A stretch of DNA of 64,000 nt from Euphorbia lathyris (taxonomy: Eukaryota > Streptophyta > Magnoliopsida > Malpighiales > Euphorbiaceae), in assembly GCF_963576675.1 (NCBI RefSeq), contig NC_088915.1, positions 37,477,501 to 37,541,500 of the forward strand, given 5' to 3'. Shown here in pieces: positions 1-12,259 of this stretch. A program made the translations under genes and the position numbers. The first letter of the stretch is position 1; each line of letters begins with the position of its first letter. The notes below the pieces were generated by a model. It was given only the letters and a program-made list of their open reading frames with translations. It searched no databases and was not told where the DNA came from.

Positions 1-3000
1 ATCCCAAATACGCTTCCACCCAGGATTACTTACACTACCAATTCGATCAGCCTCCAACCTGCGATACCCCGATTTAACCGAATACTCCCCATTCGTAGTA
101 AAGTGCCATAATAAGCAATCATCTCTAAGTGAAAACGGAACAACAAATTGTCCGATTTCCACCGCCTCCTCTTGCGAGAACCAGCCCTCTAATTTCCTTT
201 TGTCCCAAATACGGGTCCCTGGGATAAACAGCTCAGATACCACCGTTTCCCTATTATCCTCAGTGCAACAAGATCGAACATAGCGAGAATTCTCCGAATG
301 AAGCCACGGATCCTTCCAGACGGAGATGCAATCACCTCTTCCAATACGCCAACGAATCCCTTTCTCAATGACATTCACCGAACACCAAACACTTCTCTAA
401 ACGAAACTAGGATTATTGCCTAGTTTGGAGGAAAGGAAAGTTCCCTAAGGGAAATATTTAGCTTTGAAAATCCTACTCACCAAAGAGTTTGGGTTCTTAA
501 TCAACTTCCATCCCTGTTTACCTAACATGGCCAGATTAAATTCATACAAATTCCTAAAACCCAATCCACCATGCTCCTTACGGACACTCATCTTATCCCA
601 ACTACTCCAATGTATCCGTCTGCTACCATTCTCCTTCATACCCCACCAGAATGAGTTCATCATTTTTTGAAGCTCGTCACACAAAGATTTTGGCAAAAGA
701 AACGTGCTCATATAAAAAGTAGGAAGAGCTTGGGCCACCGATTTCAACAAAACCTCCTTCCCAACATTAGATAAGAATCTGTAAGTCCAGCTGCGAAACC
801 GCTTAGCTAACCTATCTTTGATAAAACCGAACACTTCCTTCTTAGATCGACCAATTAAAGACGGCAGCCCCAAATATCTCCCAATATCAATACTTGCTTG
901 CACTCCCAGCCTGTTTATAATTCCCGACTTCGTCTCCTGACTCACATTAGCACTAAAAAATACTCCAGATTTTGTAAGATTAATAGCCTGTCCAGACATT
1001 GCTTCATACGAGCCAAGAATCTGCCTAACCTTATCACATTCAGCCTCAGACGCACCAAAAAATAAGATACTGTCATCAGCAAACAGGAGGTGAGAGATAG
1101 AAGGAGCACGAGGACAGATTTTGCAACCCATAATTAGACCAGCCTCTTTCGCTTGAGAAATTAACCGTGAAAGAACCTCAGCACACATAATAAACAAATA
1201 TGGTGACAAAGGGTCCCCCTGCCTTAAGCCTCTACCTGGAATCACTGTATCAGTCAGTTCATGATTAACCTTCACTTCATACTTCACAGTGGTAACACAC
1301 AACAATAACCAGTTAATCCATTTTTCCCCAAAGCCCATTTTACGCATCACAACTTTCAAGAAACCCCAATCGACCCTGTCATAGGCTTTGCTAATATCAA
1401 TTTTTAGAGCAACCCTGCCCAACCCTCCTCTCTGTTTCCTCTTCATATAATGCAATGTTTCAAACGCAATCTGAACATTATCAATCAATGAACGTCCAGG
1501 GACAAAAGCAGATTGACTTTCAGATATAATTTCAGGCAGGAAACCTTTAAGTCTGTTAGCCAAAACCTTAGCAATCAACTTATAAAGAACATTACATAAA
1601 GAGATTGGTCTAAAATTTGACATTCTGTCAAGATTCTCAATTTTAGGGATTAGAGCAATGATGGTATTATTTAATTTCTCAGGTAAAAATCCCCTATCCA
1701 GCCAATTTACACAAGCACTAAAAATATCCAAGCCAATATCCTTCCAGAACAACTGAAAAAACCCCGGGTTAAGTCCATCCGGACCCGGGGCCTTATCAGG
1801 CTGCATCTGAAAAAGAGCAATAGAAAATTCCTCAAACGAAAATGGTGCAATTAATGCAATGTTAACCTCCTCCGACACTAACCGCGGCATCACATCAATA
1901 TCACTATAATTTGGGATCGAACCAGCAGCAAACAATTTTGAAAAATAGTTAAAAGCAATGGCTTGTTTACCCGGTTCATCATCATGAGTTGTACCATCAT
2001 CATCCACGAGACTGTCAATATGATTAATTTTGCTTCGAGATGTTACACAAGCGTGAAAATATTTCGTGTTGCTATCTCCATCCCTTAGCCAGAATACTTT
2101 GGCCCGTTGTCTCCAGTATGCTTGTTCCTGCTCCAGAGTTCTATTCATCGAATCCTTCAACTTTAGGTATCTAGCAACTGAACCCGGATCCAATTTGTCC
2201 TTCAGCAGATCCAACGCCAACTTATACCTGCGAATCTTATCAGTAAATCTGCTCTTAAATTCAAAACCCCATATGGCCATTAAGATACTACAGTCCGCCA
2301 ACCTTTCTTGAATATCAAACCCCCGGTTTGCATCCCAACAGCTCTTGACTAAATCATAAAACCCATCCTCCAGAGACCACGCATTTTCAAATCTAAATCG
2401 GTGTTTCTTCTTGACAACAGGTTGCGTGGAAATTTCCAAAAGTAAGGCCATATGATCAGAATAAGAAACATTCAAATTAGTGACCTGATATGTCGAAAAC
2501 TTAGCCATCCAACCTCCATCAGCTAACACCCTGTCAAGCCGTTCACTAACCCAGTGGTCAGTCCCCCAACCACGCTCCCAAGTAAACAAACTACCCTTCA
2601 CACGAAGCTCATGCAAATCATTTGAGCCAATAACATCAGCAAAACGCTGAATTAAGTAAGGAGGATACTCCGGGCCGCCTCGCTTTTCAGACGCTCGTAA
2701 AATACAGTTGAAATCACCTAAAAAACAACTTGGGATTATTGACTCATGAGCAATTTTATTCAGCAACTCCCACGACTCGCGTTGCCTACTACGATCAGCC
2801 ACCCCATAAAAACCAATAATTCTCCAATCCCCTCTAATAGTATCCCTAACAGCCCCTTCAATGTGATTATTTGAATAACTGTTAACCACAAAATCCACAT
2901 TATCCGTCCAAAGCATAGCTAAACCCCCGCTATGCCCTCTTGCTTCCACAACAAAACAGCCCGTGAACTTAAACTGTCGTTTCAAACTCTCCAAACGCCC

Positions 3001-3123
3001 TTTATTTACAAGTGTCTCCATGAGAAACACCAAATTCGGTTTGTGAACTTTTATAAGATCACCAAGAACTCGAACTGCCCGGGGGTTACCGAGACCCCGA
3101 CAGTTCCAACTAAGGCACGTCAT
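1..3123 (-). pseudogene. LINE ORF2: endonuclease and reverse transcriptase
   Basis: ORF2 encodes the protein for target-primed reverse transcription. The N-terminus is an APE-type endonuclease ([11 protein letters not shown], then [17 protein letters not shown], a late SDHMALLLE). The reverse transcriptase follows: [75 protein letters not shown] and the catalytic FADD in [12 protein letters not shown]. After the long open stretch (445-3123, 892 aa) there are in-frame TAG codons at 442-444 and 397-399. The same frame then reads on to base 1 with the usual post-RT region (RWRIGRGDCISVWKDPWL). Both stops can be explained by one transition from Gln or Trp codons. The start ATG overlaps the ORF1 stop as ATGA. 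Confidence 0.93.
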
Positions 3124-4244
3124 TTGTGCCGGCGGACCTGAACATCAGGCCTCGCCGAAGTCAAATCAACCGTATCTGTAGAATCCACATTACATCCGGA
3201 AACTCCAGACACAACACACACATCCCTCTCCTGGCTCATATCCATCCCATTTGTTACAATCGTTGAATTTTCACCCAAAATTTCTTCTCTCCTTCTTTTC
3301 TTTACTTCCAACATTACTAATTCCTCCTTTTCTTTTTCTGCTAGTTCCTCCTGCAAATTCAGTATATCACCTTTCCCCTTTTCAGCATTACTGCCTGAAG
3401 ATATAGAGTCAACACAAACCAGTCCTACAGACTTTCTCCAAACCTCCTCATCCTGCATACTAGGCTCGCGAATCCAACAAGAAGTTTGCCCTACTCCCCC
3501 CTTCTAGCCTGCGCAACCAACCATATCCCCCATTCTCTTTTAAGCCCTCTTGTGTCATCAAGGAACAGACTATCACAAAATCTTTCCGTATGCCCAAGAA
3601 TACCACAGATGAAACAAAAATTACACAGACGCTCGTATTTGAAATGAAGAAACGAGAATTCTGTTGCTGATCGTTTAGCCCGTTTGCATCTTTTAAGCGG
3701 GTTGCAGACATCTATAAGCACTCTTATACGCATATACTCCATCCGACGAGAGCTCAATTCATTGTTTCCATCATAGTCTACAAACCCTCCGATAAACTCT
3801 CCAATTTGTCTTCCCACAGCTACTGAGAAGAAACCAGTTGGTATCCCATACACCTGAACCCAAATCTTCATCATTGTCAACTCCACCTGCTCAGGTTTCT
3901 GCCCTATCCCACATTCACCTAGCACCAACATTTTGCCATCAAAAGACCAAGCCCCCCCCCCCCCCCCCCCCCCCCTCTTCAACTCTCTCCTTATCAATCT
4001 TATGATAGAACTCAAAAGAAAAAAGTTTGTCATTAACAGCCGTAATCCAGACCCCTTTCTTTGGCATCCAGATATCTGCCATTCGAATCTTCATATTAGT
4101 AAAATTAATTACCCTTTCAGTCAAAAACCTCCCCACCAAGATTAGACTCTTCTCACCTCCTAACCCCTCCTGAGTATTTGACAAGAATTCAAATGGCGCC
4201 TCCTCATCCTCTGCCAAAGACAATTGATTCATCACCTGATCCAT
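3120..4244 (-). pseudogene. LINE ORF1: nucleic-acid-binding zinc-knuckle protein
   Basis: The plant LINE ORF1 type (DUF4283-like domain plus a CCHC knuckle) is expected to coat element RNA. It reads in three frame segments: 4244 to about 3976 (MDQVMNQLSLAEDEEAP...), about 3975 to 3500 with WSFDGKMLVLGE and the knuckle CNFCFICGILGHTERFC, then about 3495-3120 with a Glu/Lys-rich tail. The first frame change is at a run of 24 C (3952-3975), where a two-residue Gly-Pro-like junction would be expected before WSFDGK. The second is at a C6 run near 3497-3502. The ORF1 stop TGA overlaps the ORF2 ATG (ATGA), which suggests termination-reinitiation as the coupling mode. Confidence 0.85.
3952..3975. repeat. 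C24 homopolymer run
   Basis: Twenty-four uninterrupted C residues inside LINE ORF1. In the minus-strand reading it gives a run of glycine codons and shifts the frame. The length may be real slippage or an assembly artefact. Confidence 0.95.
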
Positions 4245-4620
4245 ACTAAACCCTAATCGAAACTTGATTTAATACCTTGCAGACCACGACACTCCTTCAA
4301 CGAAACAAAACACAGAAACACAATACAAATATCCAAGCAAACAGCAAAGATCACCAGACGATAATCAGTATTCAATTCGATTAAAACAGAGAAAACGCAC
4401 CCATAACTCTCACAAAAAGGAGAAAGATAAAACCCTTGGGCACCACGAAAACTCCTTCAAGCGAAACAAATCAAAGAAAACATACCAAAGATAATCAGAA
4501 TAGAGACAAATCAGACCAGATCAACAGCAGGTTACCAGACAACATTGCGATCGAAACAAAGAAATCAAAAACTTGACTCCCACGAGAAGGAGAATATCAA
4601 CACCCTAACGAGAAGGGAAC

Positions 4621-5053
4621 ATAATTTCAGTACTTACAATATTCAATATTTAATTTATGAACACTTAATTTTCAGTTTATCAAACGGCACTTAAGACTTG
4701 AATACCTGTTGTCCACCAGAGAACTTCATTAAATCCCATGTATGGAGATATTAACTTTTTAAGGTAAAGAACCAAAAAATGTTCAATTATCTGTCACTAA
4801 TTTAAAACGCATTAAAAATCTATGATCTATAAAATTACTGAGTTGGTGAATTTATCGCATTAAAAATGTAAAAAAAAAAAAATATATATTTGAATAATTT
4901 GGTAGCCAGCTATCCTCAATAATTCTTGCACACCTAACTCCAAAAAACCCACAAAATGATTAAAAGACAAGAGTCCAAATTCACAAAATGCAACTCCAGA
5001 AAAAACCCATCTAACACTAGACTAGTTCAAAAATTTAGCAAACATAAACTGAC
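4621..5053. other. RPP0 3' flank, no gene seen
   Basis: AT-rich sequence between the LINE and the RPP0 stop codon. The part next to 5053 should hold the RPP0 3' UTR (minus strand). No other coding pattern or repeat was recognised. Confidence 0.5.
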
Positions 5054-7021
5054 TCAGTCGAACAACCCAAACCCCATATCCTCTTCTGAATCCTCAGCTG
5101 CTTCTTCTTTCTCTTCAACCTTGGCTGCAGGTGCTGGAGCAGCACCACCTCCGCCCCCAGAATTTGCACCTTCCACTGGAGCTACAGCAACTGCAAACTT
5201 GCTTGGATCCTAAAATTTCAAAATACTAATTAGTTTCAAAACAGGTTAACATAATCCACAAATTAGGCTCTAAAGGATTAACATTTTTAAAGCCAAACCT
5301 TCAAGTATTCTTTCACTTTGTCTGCATATGGGAAAGAGTATTCTGTTGCTACTGAAACAGAAAGAACGTTCTTGTATGCATTGATGAACAAATGAGGCGC
5401 AGCAGCAAGAGTTGGGAACGAGATTGACAAAGATAGAGAGGCAACCATAGATACCCCAGCAGCAAACTTGGCTACAAGATCATCCTCTGTGAGATCAAGT
5501 ACCTCAGGGCTAAAAACCGATCCATTATCATATACACTCTGAACAAGAAGACCATAAGAGAATGGTCGTATTCCAAGCTTTGAGAGAAGTGCAGATTCAG
5601 ATGAACCCACCTTCTCTCCCTTCTTAATGATATCCACTGGTGTAACGATTTCAACAGTTCCTTTGTTAATTTTGGTTGGAATGTTCAGCACCTTAAAAAA
5701 ACAAATTCATAGTATAAGTCAGTTCAACATTCAGCAGCAGCAACTCAAATTTACCAAAAAGGAAAAGAAGCAGAAAAAATGTATGAACATGAACCTGAAA
5801 GAAGGATGTTTGAGAGGGATCAAGACCTGTGTTCCCAGGTGGAACAACAACATCAATTGGAGCCACGAGGCCAACACGTGCTGGAGCTCCCACCTTTTCA
5901 GCATAGGTAAGAAAAATATATGAATGATGACATCAGAATAAACCAAATCCATGCAGCATTTGCATTTGCATTCAAAAAACAAAAATACAACTCTCCAATA
6001 TCCCTTGCTTAGAAAAATTCTATGCAAGAAAGGACTTGAATTTCCTAAATAATCCATTTACCAAATTATTTTCTATATTTGGAAATATTGTTAATATAGA
6101 AGAATCAACTACAACTAAATCAATTACTAATTAAGTTAATCAATCACAAAATCATGCCATATTAGCCATGGCTTCCAATTCTCCTCATATACTCTTAACA
6201 TATGAGAGATTCATTTCATTTTTTAAAAAAAAAAAAATCTTCCTAATGTAAAAGTTGAGAAAATAGAAATGAATTGAAATTCCACCCAAAACGGGGTTTC
6301 CAAACACTCTGTAAGAATCAAACAGCAAATACAAAGAGAAGAAGGGATTAAGTTAATGCTGTATATTAATTAATTACTATAAGTAAAAGATAATCAAATA
6401 ATGATTGTTCCAATTGGTAGTGTTACACAAACAATTCTATATTTGACATGTTACAAATAAAGTGACGTTATAGTTGACATGGTAAACAAACAGATATCTA
6501 ATTAAATAGAGAAATAAGTACTGATTAAAAACCATAAACAAATTAAGAAAGAAACACAAGGATCTAAACATCATTATACCTTGTACTTGGCAATCTCTTC
6601 TCTAATTTCCTTCAGATCACCCTTGGTAAAGATCAATCCAACATTCCCCTGATTTACATAACAAGGAAAGTAATAGAATAACAACCCATAAAATAACGGG
6701 AATGTAAGATTACCGAAATAAAATAATAATAAAAAAGTAAGCAGAAAAGAAATGAAATCTTACAACAAGTAAAGGAAGGAGATTATTGAAATCTTTGTTG
6801 CCAGTATTCTCAGCATGGATCTTAATGGAGCGTTTCATCATGGTGTTCTTACCCATTAAAATAATAGAGTCACCGCGCAATCCTTTCCTTATGTTCTGGA
6901 GTTGAGTAGAACCTACATTGTCAGCGGCCACCACAAGAACCTGAGAGTACTCATCGAGGAGACGGCAGAGTTTCTTGTCGTAGTGAATTTTCTTCTGAGC
7001 TTTGGTAATTTTGACAGCCAT
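5054..7021 (-). CDS. RPP0: 60S acidic ribosomal protein P0
   Basis: P0 is the base of the ribosomal stalk. It binds the GTPase-associated centre of large-subunit rRNA and anchors P1/P2 dimers, which recruit elongation factors. Five exons, all with GT..AG borders and phase-0 joins: 7021-6764, 6648-6580, 5893-5795, 5691-5299 and 5209-5054, giving 324 residues, close to the usual plant length of about 320. The protein opens [20 protein letters not shown], has the L10-like core ([19 protein letters not shown], then [19 protein letters not shown]) and ends with an Ala/Gly/Pro hinge, an acidic stretch and the conserved stalk tail [10 protein letters not shown]. No stop, frameshift or splice defect was seen. 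It is the only clearly intact cellular gene here, flanked by transposons on both sides. Confidence 0.97.
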
Positions 7022-7135
7022 TGTGGATGATGGAGATTGTAGCTAGGGTTTTGTGTTTCGATGACCTACATGCTCACCGCCTATTTATAACGTTCTCTTT
7101 TGGGCTCCCGATGCTCCAAATGGGCCCACAAATCG
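7022..7135 (-). promoter_or_regulatory. RPP0 core promoter with telo-box and site II
   Basis: On the minus strand a TATA-like TTATAAATAG lies at 7090-7081, about 60 bp before the ATG. A telo-box-like AAAACCCTAGC is at 7053-7042 in the short leader, and a site II-type GTGGGCCCA is at 7129-7121. Telo-box plus site II (TGGGCY) is the known signature of plant ribosomal-protein promoters driving growth-linked expression. The function is inferred from motif content and position. Confidence 0.75.
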
Positions 7136-7281
7136 CTCTTTTGCGTTATTCTTTGTTCTTTATTCAGATACAGATACAACTTTATGTTGGTGGGTCCCAA
7201 CCACTAGGCCACTATTCATCTAATTCTAATTCTATTGCTTCATGTGGAAAGGAAAAAAAAAAAAACTAACTAAAAAATTAA

Positions 7282-7640
7282 GGCATGTTTGGGAGGAGTG
7301 AATAGGAATGATGGAAGGTAAAATATTCTATTATTAAATTGTTTTTGGAAAGTAAATGGTGATTAATGAAAGTTATTTCTTTTAATCTTCAAACTTTAAC
7401 TTCCAAATCAGGAGTTAATAAAAGTAACGAAAGTTTCAGTAAATTTGTGTATCTCTATAAAGTAAATTTAACTTTTCTTACCTTTCATATTAAAAAAAGT
7501 TAAATATTTGATCTCATTTATATTCTATAAACTCCAAAACAAGATCAATTTTTAACTTTCATTTCTATCACTTCCATTTCATTTCCATTACATTCTCTAA
7601 CTCCCACCTCCATTATATCCTTTAACTCTCAAACAAAGGC
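7282..7640. mobile_element. Tourist-like MITE (PIF/Harbinger type)
   Basis: A 359 bp segment with imperfect terminal inverted repeats (left GGCATGTTTGGGAG, right end CTCTCAAACAAAGGC), flanked on both sides by TAA, the usual 3 bp target duplication of PIF/Harbinger elements. It has no coding capacity. Confidence 0.6.
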
Positions 7641-7672
7641 TAAACGATAAGTTGGAAATATAAATAAATAAA

Positions 7673-8094
7673 GGCTTAATACCCTCCTAGCTCCTTCAAA
7701 TTGGCCCAATACTGCAACTGACTCCCCGTACTTACACTTTTAACAAGTAACCCCCTCAACTTGCTTATTTGGAACAAATAACCCCTTAAATTGCTCAATT
7801 GGAACAAATATCTCATCAAGTTGCTTATTTAGAACAAATAACCCCTAAATCCAAAAAAAACATTCAACATGATATTACATCAGAAATAAAAGATTTCAAA
7901 TTACCGGCTGCTACATCTAACTAATCTAGTGATACATTAAGTAAACGATAAAAAAAACTCCTGAAATAACCTATTTGAGGGGTTATTTGTTCGAAATAAG
8001 CAAGTTGGGAGGGGGGTTACTTGTTAAAAGTGTAAGCACGGGGGATCAGTTGCAGTATTGGGCCAACTAAAGAGGGCTGGGAGGGTATTAAGCC
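7673..8094. mobile_element. Long-TIR MITE, Mutator-like
   Basis: 422 bp beginning GGCTTAATACCCTCC and ending in its reverse complement (GGGAGGGTATTAAGCC). Each arm is over 100 bp and contains sub-repeats of the type TTGCTTATTTGGAACAAATA. Both flanks read ATAAATAAA, consistent with a 9 bp Mutator-type duplication, but the flank is simple AAAT repeat, so this is weak. It can fold into a long hairpin. No ORF. Confidence 0.7.
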
Positions 8095-8429
8095 ATAAAT
8101 AAATAAATAAATCTCTAATATTGACGGCTATGAACAATTTTACTTTTAGCGTCTAAAATAGTGCAATTTTATCTCTAATTTGGTTTTTATGTAATTTGTC
8201 AATTAGGTTTAGAGGTGATATAAATTCATCTATTTCTTTATAAATAATTTTTTATCAATCAAATTATATTCTCTTTAAGGGCTTGTTAGGGTTCATTCCT
8301 TTAACAATGAGGATTTTTCAATTCCTACGGGTTTAGCTCGTAAATCTTAGAGGTTTCACGGATCCTTCAAGTTTAGCTTGAAAATATCTTTGATAATTTA
8401 CAATTGAAAATTATCACTGTTACCTGATC
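8095..8429. other. AT-rich spacer, no gene seen
   Basis: Low-complexity AT-rich sequence. It has short resemblance to the MITE-type phrase about gcaattttatctctaa seen again near 55.9-57.6 kb. Nothing else was recognised. Confidence 0.4.
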
Positions 8430-9300
8430 CATATCATTTGCCCTACAACCATTAGCTCTTGGAAGGTTAGAGGAGGATTGGTATATATCAGCTCTCCTTG
8501 AGTGGTTGGCATGTCATCCCCTTTGTTAGGGCGTCAATAGCCACTTCTACGTTCATAGATTTCATATGGGATGAAATGTGATGAAACTATGTGAGGTATC
8601 CCCTTAGGGGCTCAGTTGATCGATGCTTTACATAATTTAGGTCGGAGATAATCCTCTTGGCCTTGACTGCTCCAACGAATCAGCTTATGAATAAGTCTTT
8701 GAGCAAGTCGAAGGAGTCAATAGCCTTGGGCTCTGATCCCCTATATCATTCATAGGCGACGCCAACAAGGGTTATTGGGAAGACTTTGTACATGATATGG
8801 TCTTTTTTAGATTAGAGGTTGATCATGCTCATGCACATGTCGTAATGTTCATTGGGGTCCTCGATTCTTGTGTAAGAGGGGAAACAAAGGGTTTTCTAGT
8901 TCTTGAGGAAATTGGCTTCTATGATTCATTGAATGATAAGGGTTTTGTTGGATGTGACATTGTCTCATATGGCAGCGCCCAAGGTGTTTTTATCGAGGAA
9001 TTGTTAGAACTTGGCCTCCTAATCTTCTCCATGTTTAAAGGGTGCATGTTGTGCCGTAGGGCAAGGGTTTCTATCCCGTAAGGAAGGTGTTGGTGGCTCC
9101 TATTTCGCTTGTTTCCCTAGGGGCAACCTCTTGTTGATGAGGGTTTTTAGCCTAGAGGAGCTCCCACCTATTTTGATTGTCCTCATGTATGGCCTTTTGG
9201 GCGGCCATCATTTGTCGTTGCTCATCGGCTTGCCATATCTGGCTGCTTTGAATTATCATAGCATTTTCATTAGCCTCATCATGGGATCGTGAGAATCATC
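8430..9300 (-). pseudogene. Decayed Ty3/gypsy gag fragment
   Basis: Minus-strand translation between stops reads like a gypsy capsid domain: SYTRIEDPNEHYDMCMSM, KDHIMYKVFPITLVGVAYE, GSEPKAIDSFDLLKDLFISW, FVGAVKAKRIISDLNYVKH and, further on, VEVAIDALTKGMTCQPLKE. The order fits the Retrotrans_gag family. Many stops break it and no LTR, protease or pol flanks it, so it is a relic. It runs head-to-head into the start of the PMD gene. Whether it also covers 9300-9465 is uncertain. Confidence 0.7.
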
Positions 9301-9756
9301 ATTGGAATTTGTTGCTGCCATTACCCTATCCTCAAAATTAAGGATAGTCGCTGCTGCTTCAACTTCATTTTGCTTTTTAAATGGCTGGTGCCAACCATTT
9401 ATTTGGTGGGGGTTGGGCATATTGGGGGAGGTGTTCCTACCATGCTGCTGTATCTTTGCTTTCAAGATGGACCGAAAGGAGTTTCGAGCCTTTTATTCTG
9501 GCGCTGCCTCGTGCCAACGGTGTGTGCGACAAGTGCGGCTTGCGCGCCCTTTGTGAGAGGTGGGTGGATTCGACTCACACCTTTCACCTTCCGTTTGGAG
9601 AGATGACGATCTCGCCCCGCGACTTTTCCCTACTGACCGGATTACGAGGCAGTGGTACTCCGGTCCCTCTTTGCTATGATATGGTGCGTCCCAGGGTCGA
9701 CCCTGATGAGGTGGCCACATTGATTGGCCCCGGAGTCTTTACAGGTGTCGGGTCTA

Positions 9757-11088
9757 TGTTGGTCCCTTGTAAGGTTACAAGTATAGTTCCAAGGAGGGGT
9801 TAGGAACTATTTAAACTTTTTCGCAATTAGGGCAGACTTCTTTTTCTAAAGAAAAAGGTTTGAACAGCGGCGCTGAGTAAACAGCAAGATACTGGCTTAG
9901 TCAACAGGTGACTAGGTCAGTTTCTTAGCTTGAGTCAGGAGATAGCACTTAGAGTCTATTCCTGAGCTCAGACGTTCAACGCGCACAACTCAACTTGACC
10001 TCTTTACTTGGTCAGTTTTTGGTTATTTTAAGCAAGCAATATAAATAAGGAGTTAAAGGTAAGAAATACTTCACTCAGTAGATTTATCCAGGTTCGGCTT
10101 CTTCTAAGCCTACGTCCTGTCCTCGGAACACGTTCCGAGATTTCAAATCCTCTACTGAGCTCTTTAAAGGTAGAGCCTCAAACCTTTTACAATATCAGCA
10201 ACTGAGTATGACAAGAGTACCTTCCTCTATACTTCTACTCAATCCTAATCTCTCGCTGAGTACTAAAACCGAGTACTCAGCCTCTCCTTTCTATCTCTAG
10301 AAATGATAAGTGTTTTGTCCTATACAAAGATTTGCTAAGACACTTTAGACGATTTAACAATCACTCTAGACTTTTACACAGATATAAGAAATGTAGTGTA
10401 AGAATTTGCTTTGCTTCTTTGCTTGCAGAACTTGTAGAAATTTGGTCAGCGTAACTGCTTGATCAAGTTCTGTGTGTTGTGAAGCTTGTGATGGCACTAT
10501 TTATAGAGACGTCTGGGCATCCGTCATTTCGAATTTCGAAATAACCGTTGGAGGGAAACAGCTACATGTCGTTGTCATCCTGACTTGCTCAGAGCTCTCG
10601 GCCAATCAGAATGGTGTATCTTCTGTCCTCGGTCAGCTCAGCAAACTGTCTCTCCTTTTATGGTAAGGTCAACTGGACAGCATACTGTGTCATCTGAACT
10701 TTGCCAAAAGAGGAAAAACTTTGTCTGGAAGTTTTCCTTTGCCAGCTGCTGTCTTGTACGTTTGTCGAGACCACTCAGCAGCTTCATCTCGAAGTTGTTC
10801 CCGAAGGTCTTCTAGATCCTTCTCATGCTGAGTTGCGTTATGTTTAGAACGGCAACGTTTTGACAAACGCGGGCCGAGTGTACTGAGTTGTTTGACTTGG
10901 GCCTTGGCTTCCGTAATGGGCTTGGGCCATTTAATCCTTATGTCTTATAACAGTTTTAACTCAACATTGAACAAACACATTAGTAGCATAAATCAAAGCA
11001 TTTAAACTTAGTGTGTTTAGAATATGTATTTTAAGTTATACTTAAACAATTTTGTCAAATCAAAATTATGTGGAAAGGTGTTTCAACA
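9757..11088 (-). mobile_element. Solo LTR of the copia family at 40481-41994
   Basis: Begins TGTTGGTCCC and ends GTGTTTCAACA, like the copia LTR at 40481-41994, with shared phrases throughout (GGTTAGGAACTA, CTGAGCTCTTTAAAGGTAGAGC). It is flanked by the perfect 5 bp duplication GTCTA (9752-9756 and 11089-11093), so it is a complete insertion reduced by LTR-LTR recombination. Orientation is minus, inferred from the copia element. It interrupts an exon of the PMD gene. Confidence 0.93.
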
Positions 11089-12259
11089 GTCTACACCGGC
11101 GAAGTTTATCACCACCTACAGCTTGTTGAGTCGTCGAGACTTTTGTGATCGAGACGATACTGACCGGGCCACTCGTAGTTTTCTTCTGTATGCCTTAGGC
11201 GAGATGGTTTTCCGCACCAAGAGCGGGACCATACATGCAGGTCTCATCCAGGCCTTCCGTGACTTAGATGCGGTGTCCTCATACGATTGGGCTGGAGCTG
11301 GCTTGGCGTACCTTTACCGATTCCTAGATCTGACTTGCCGGAGGCGCAAGGACTTCGGTGGTTATCCTTTCGCCCTCCTAGTGCGTTTTCTATCCCTGGC
11401 TTGTCCTTTATTCTTTTCATGATTTCTGCTTCTGACGCCGATTTTTACGAGCAGGTTTGGGCCTATGAGAGGAGGATTCTCCCGAGCGCCCGCAGGAGTA
11501 GACCGCGCGAGGCTACGCTTCCACTTATGGCAAGGTGGAGGGACTTTGACTTGAGCGTCGAGAGGAGGCGGACGGTGGCACGATTCCTATCATGGATTGA
11601 CACACGGAGCTTGGGACAGGTGAACGTCTCCTGACTATGCTGGATTTTTGTTCGTTCTTGTCTGACTTTGCTTATGTTTCAGATCTCTTTCAGATGGGAC
11701 GACCTCGACTTCGGTCCCGATTACGCCTATGTCACCCGCATCCAGGGGCAGCAGTGTGTACTCACCGGTTCGTGCGTGCGAGCGTGGTATTTGGGCGACA
11801 GGAGTTTTACCAGGGTTGACGCCACACATTGGACTCCAGGTGAGATCCTCGTGTCCATGTTCGCGGTGAGGATCATGCCCCTGCAGGAGATACGTCGTGA
11901 TTTGACTCACCGATTTGCACCTCGGGACGTGTGGGACCACGCAGGGGGTCGCGCCCACTATTTATCGACACTGTTGACTCCGATGGACCCTCCTGAGGTT
12001 GCGATGGACGTGGATCCTGCAGAGGACGTGTTTTTGGCGGTGGCCGTCGCCGAGGTCTTCGGCCTAGAGGAGGTTCCGGTGAGTGCGTCACTTATTTATT
12101 CTTTATTTATGAGATAGTTAGGGGTATTCATTTTGCCTTTGCTTGCAGGAGGGTTCCTTGAGGAGTGCTCGGACGTCGGATTTTTTTGATGGTACCCGAG
12201 CCCGGACATCTGCGAGCGAGCCTTCATATCATGCGGGCGAGTCCTCAGGAGCCGCCCGA

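Larger units (their letters stand above)
1..4620 (-). mobile_element. LINE retrotransposon (LINE-1), 3' end beyond the window
   Basis: A non-LTR retrotransposon read on the minus strand: 5' UTR (about 4245-4620), ORF1 (4244-3120) and ORF2 (3123 to the left edge). The 3' end, poly-A tail and target-site duplication lie outside the window, so the insertion cannot be dated. The 5' UTR boundary is approximate; this part is A-rich on the plus strand and repeats a segment with ACTCCTTCAA and CGAAACAAA near 4290 and 4450. ORF2 keeps one reading frame over more than 1000 codons, so the copy is not old, but it carries two in-frame TAG codons and ORF1 has two frameshifts. I infer it is immobile by itself. 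Confidence 0.9.

Noticed and set aside
4956..5213. Plus-strand ORF of 85 codons
   Set aside because: Antisense of RPP0 exon 5 and its 3' UTR.
9289..9606. Overlapping ORFs at the start of the PMD gene
   Set aside because: Only the frame with the THTFHLPFGEM signature makes sense; the others are shadows.
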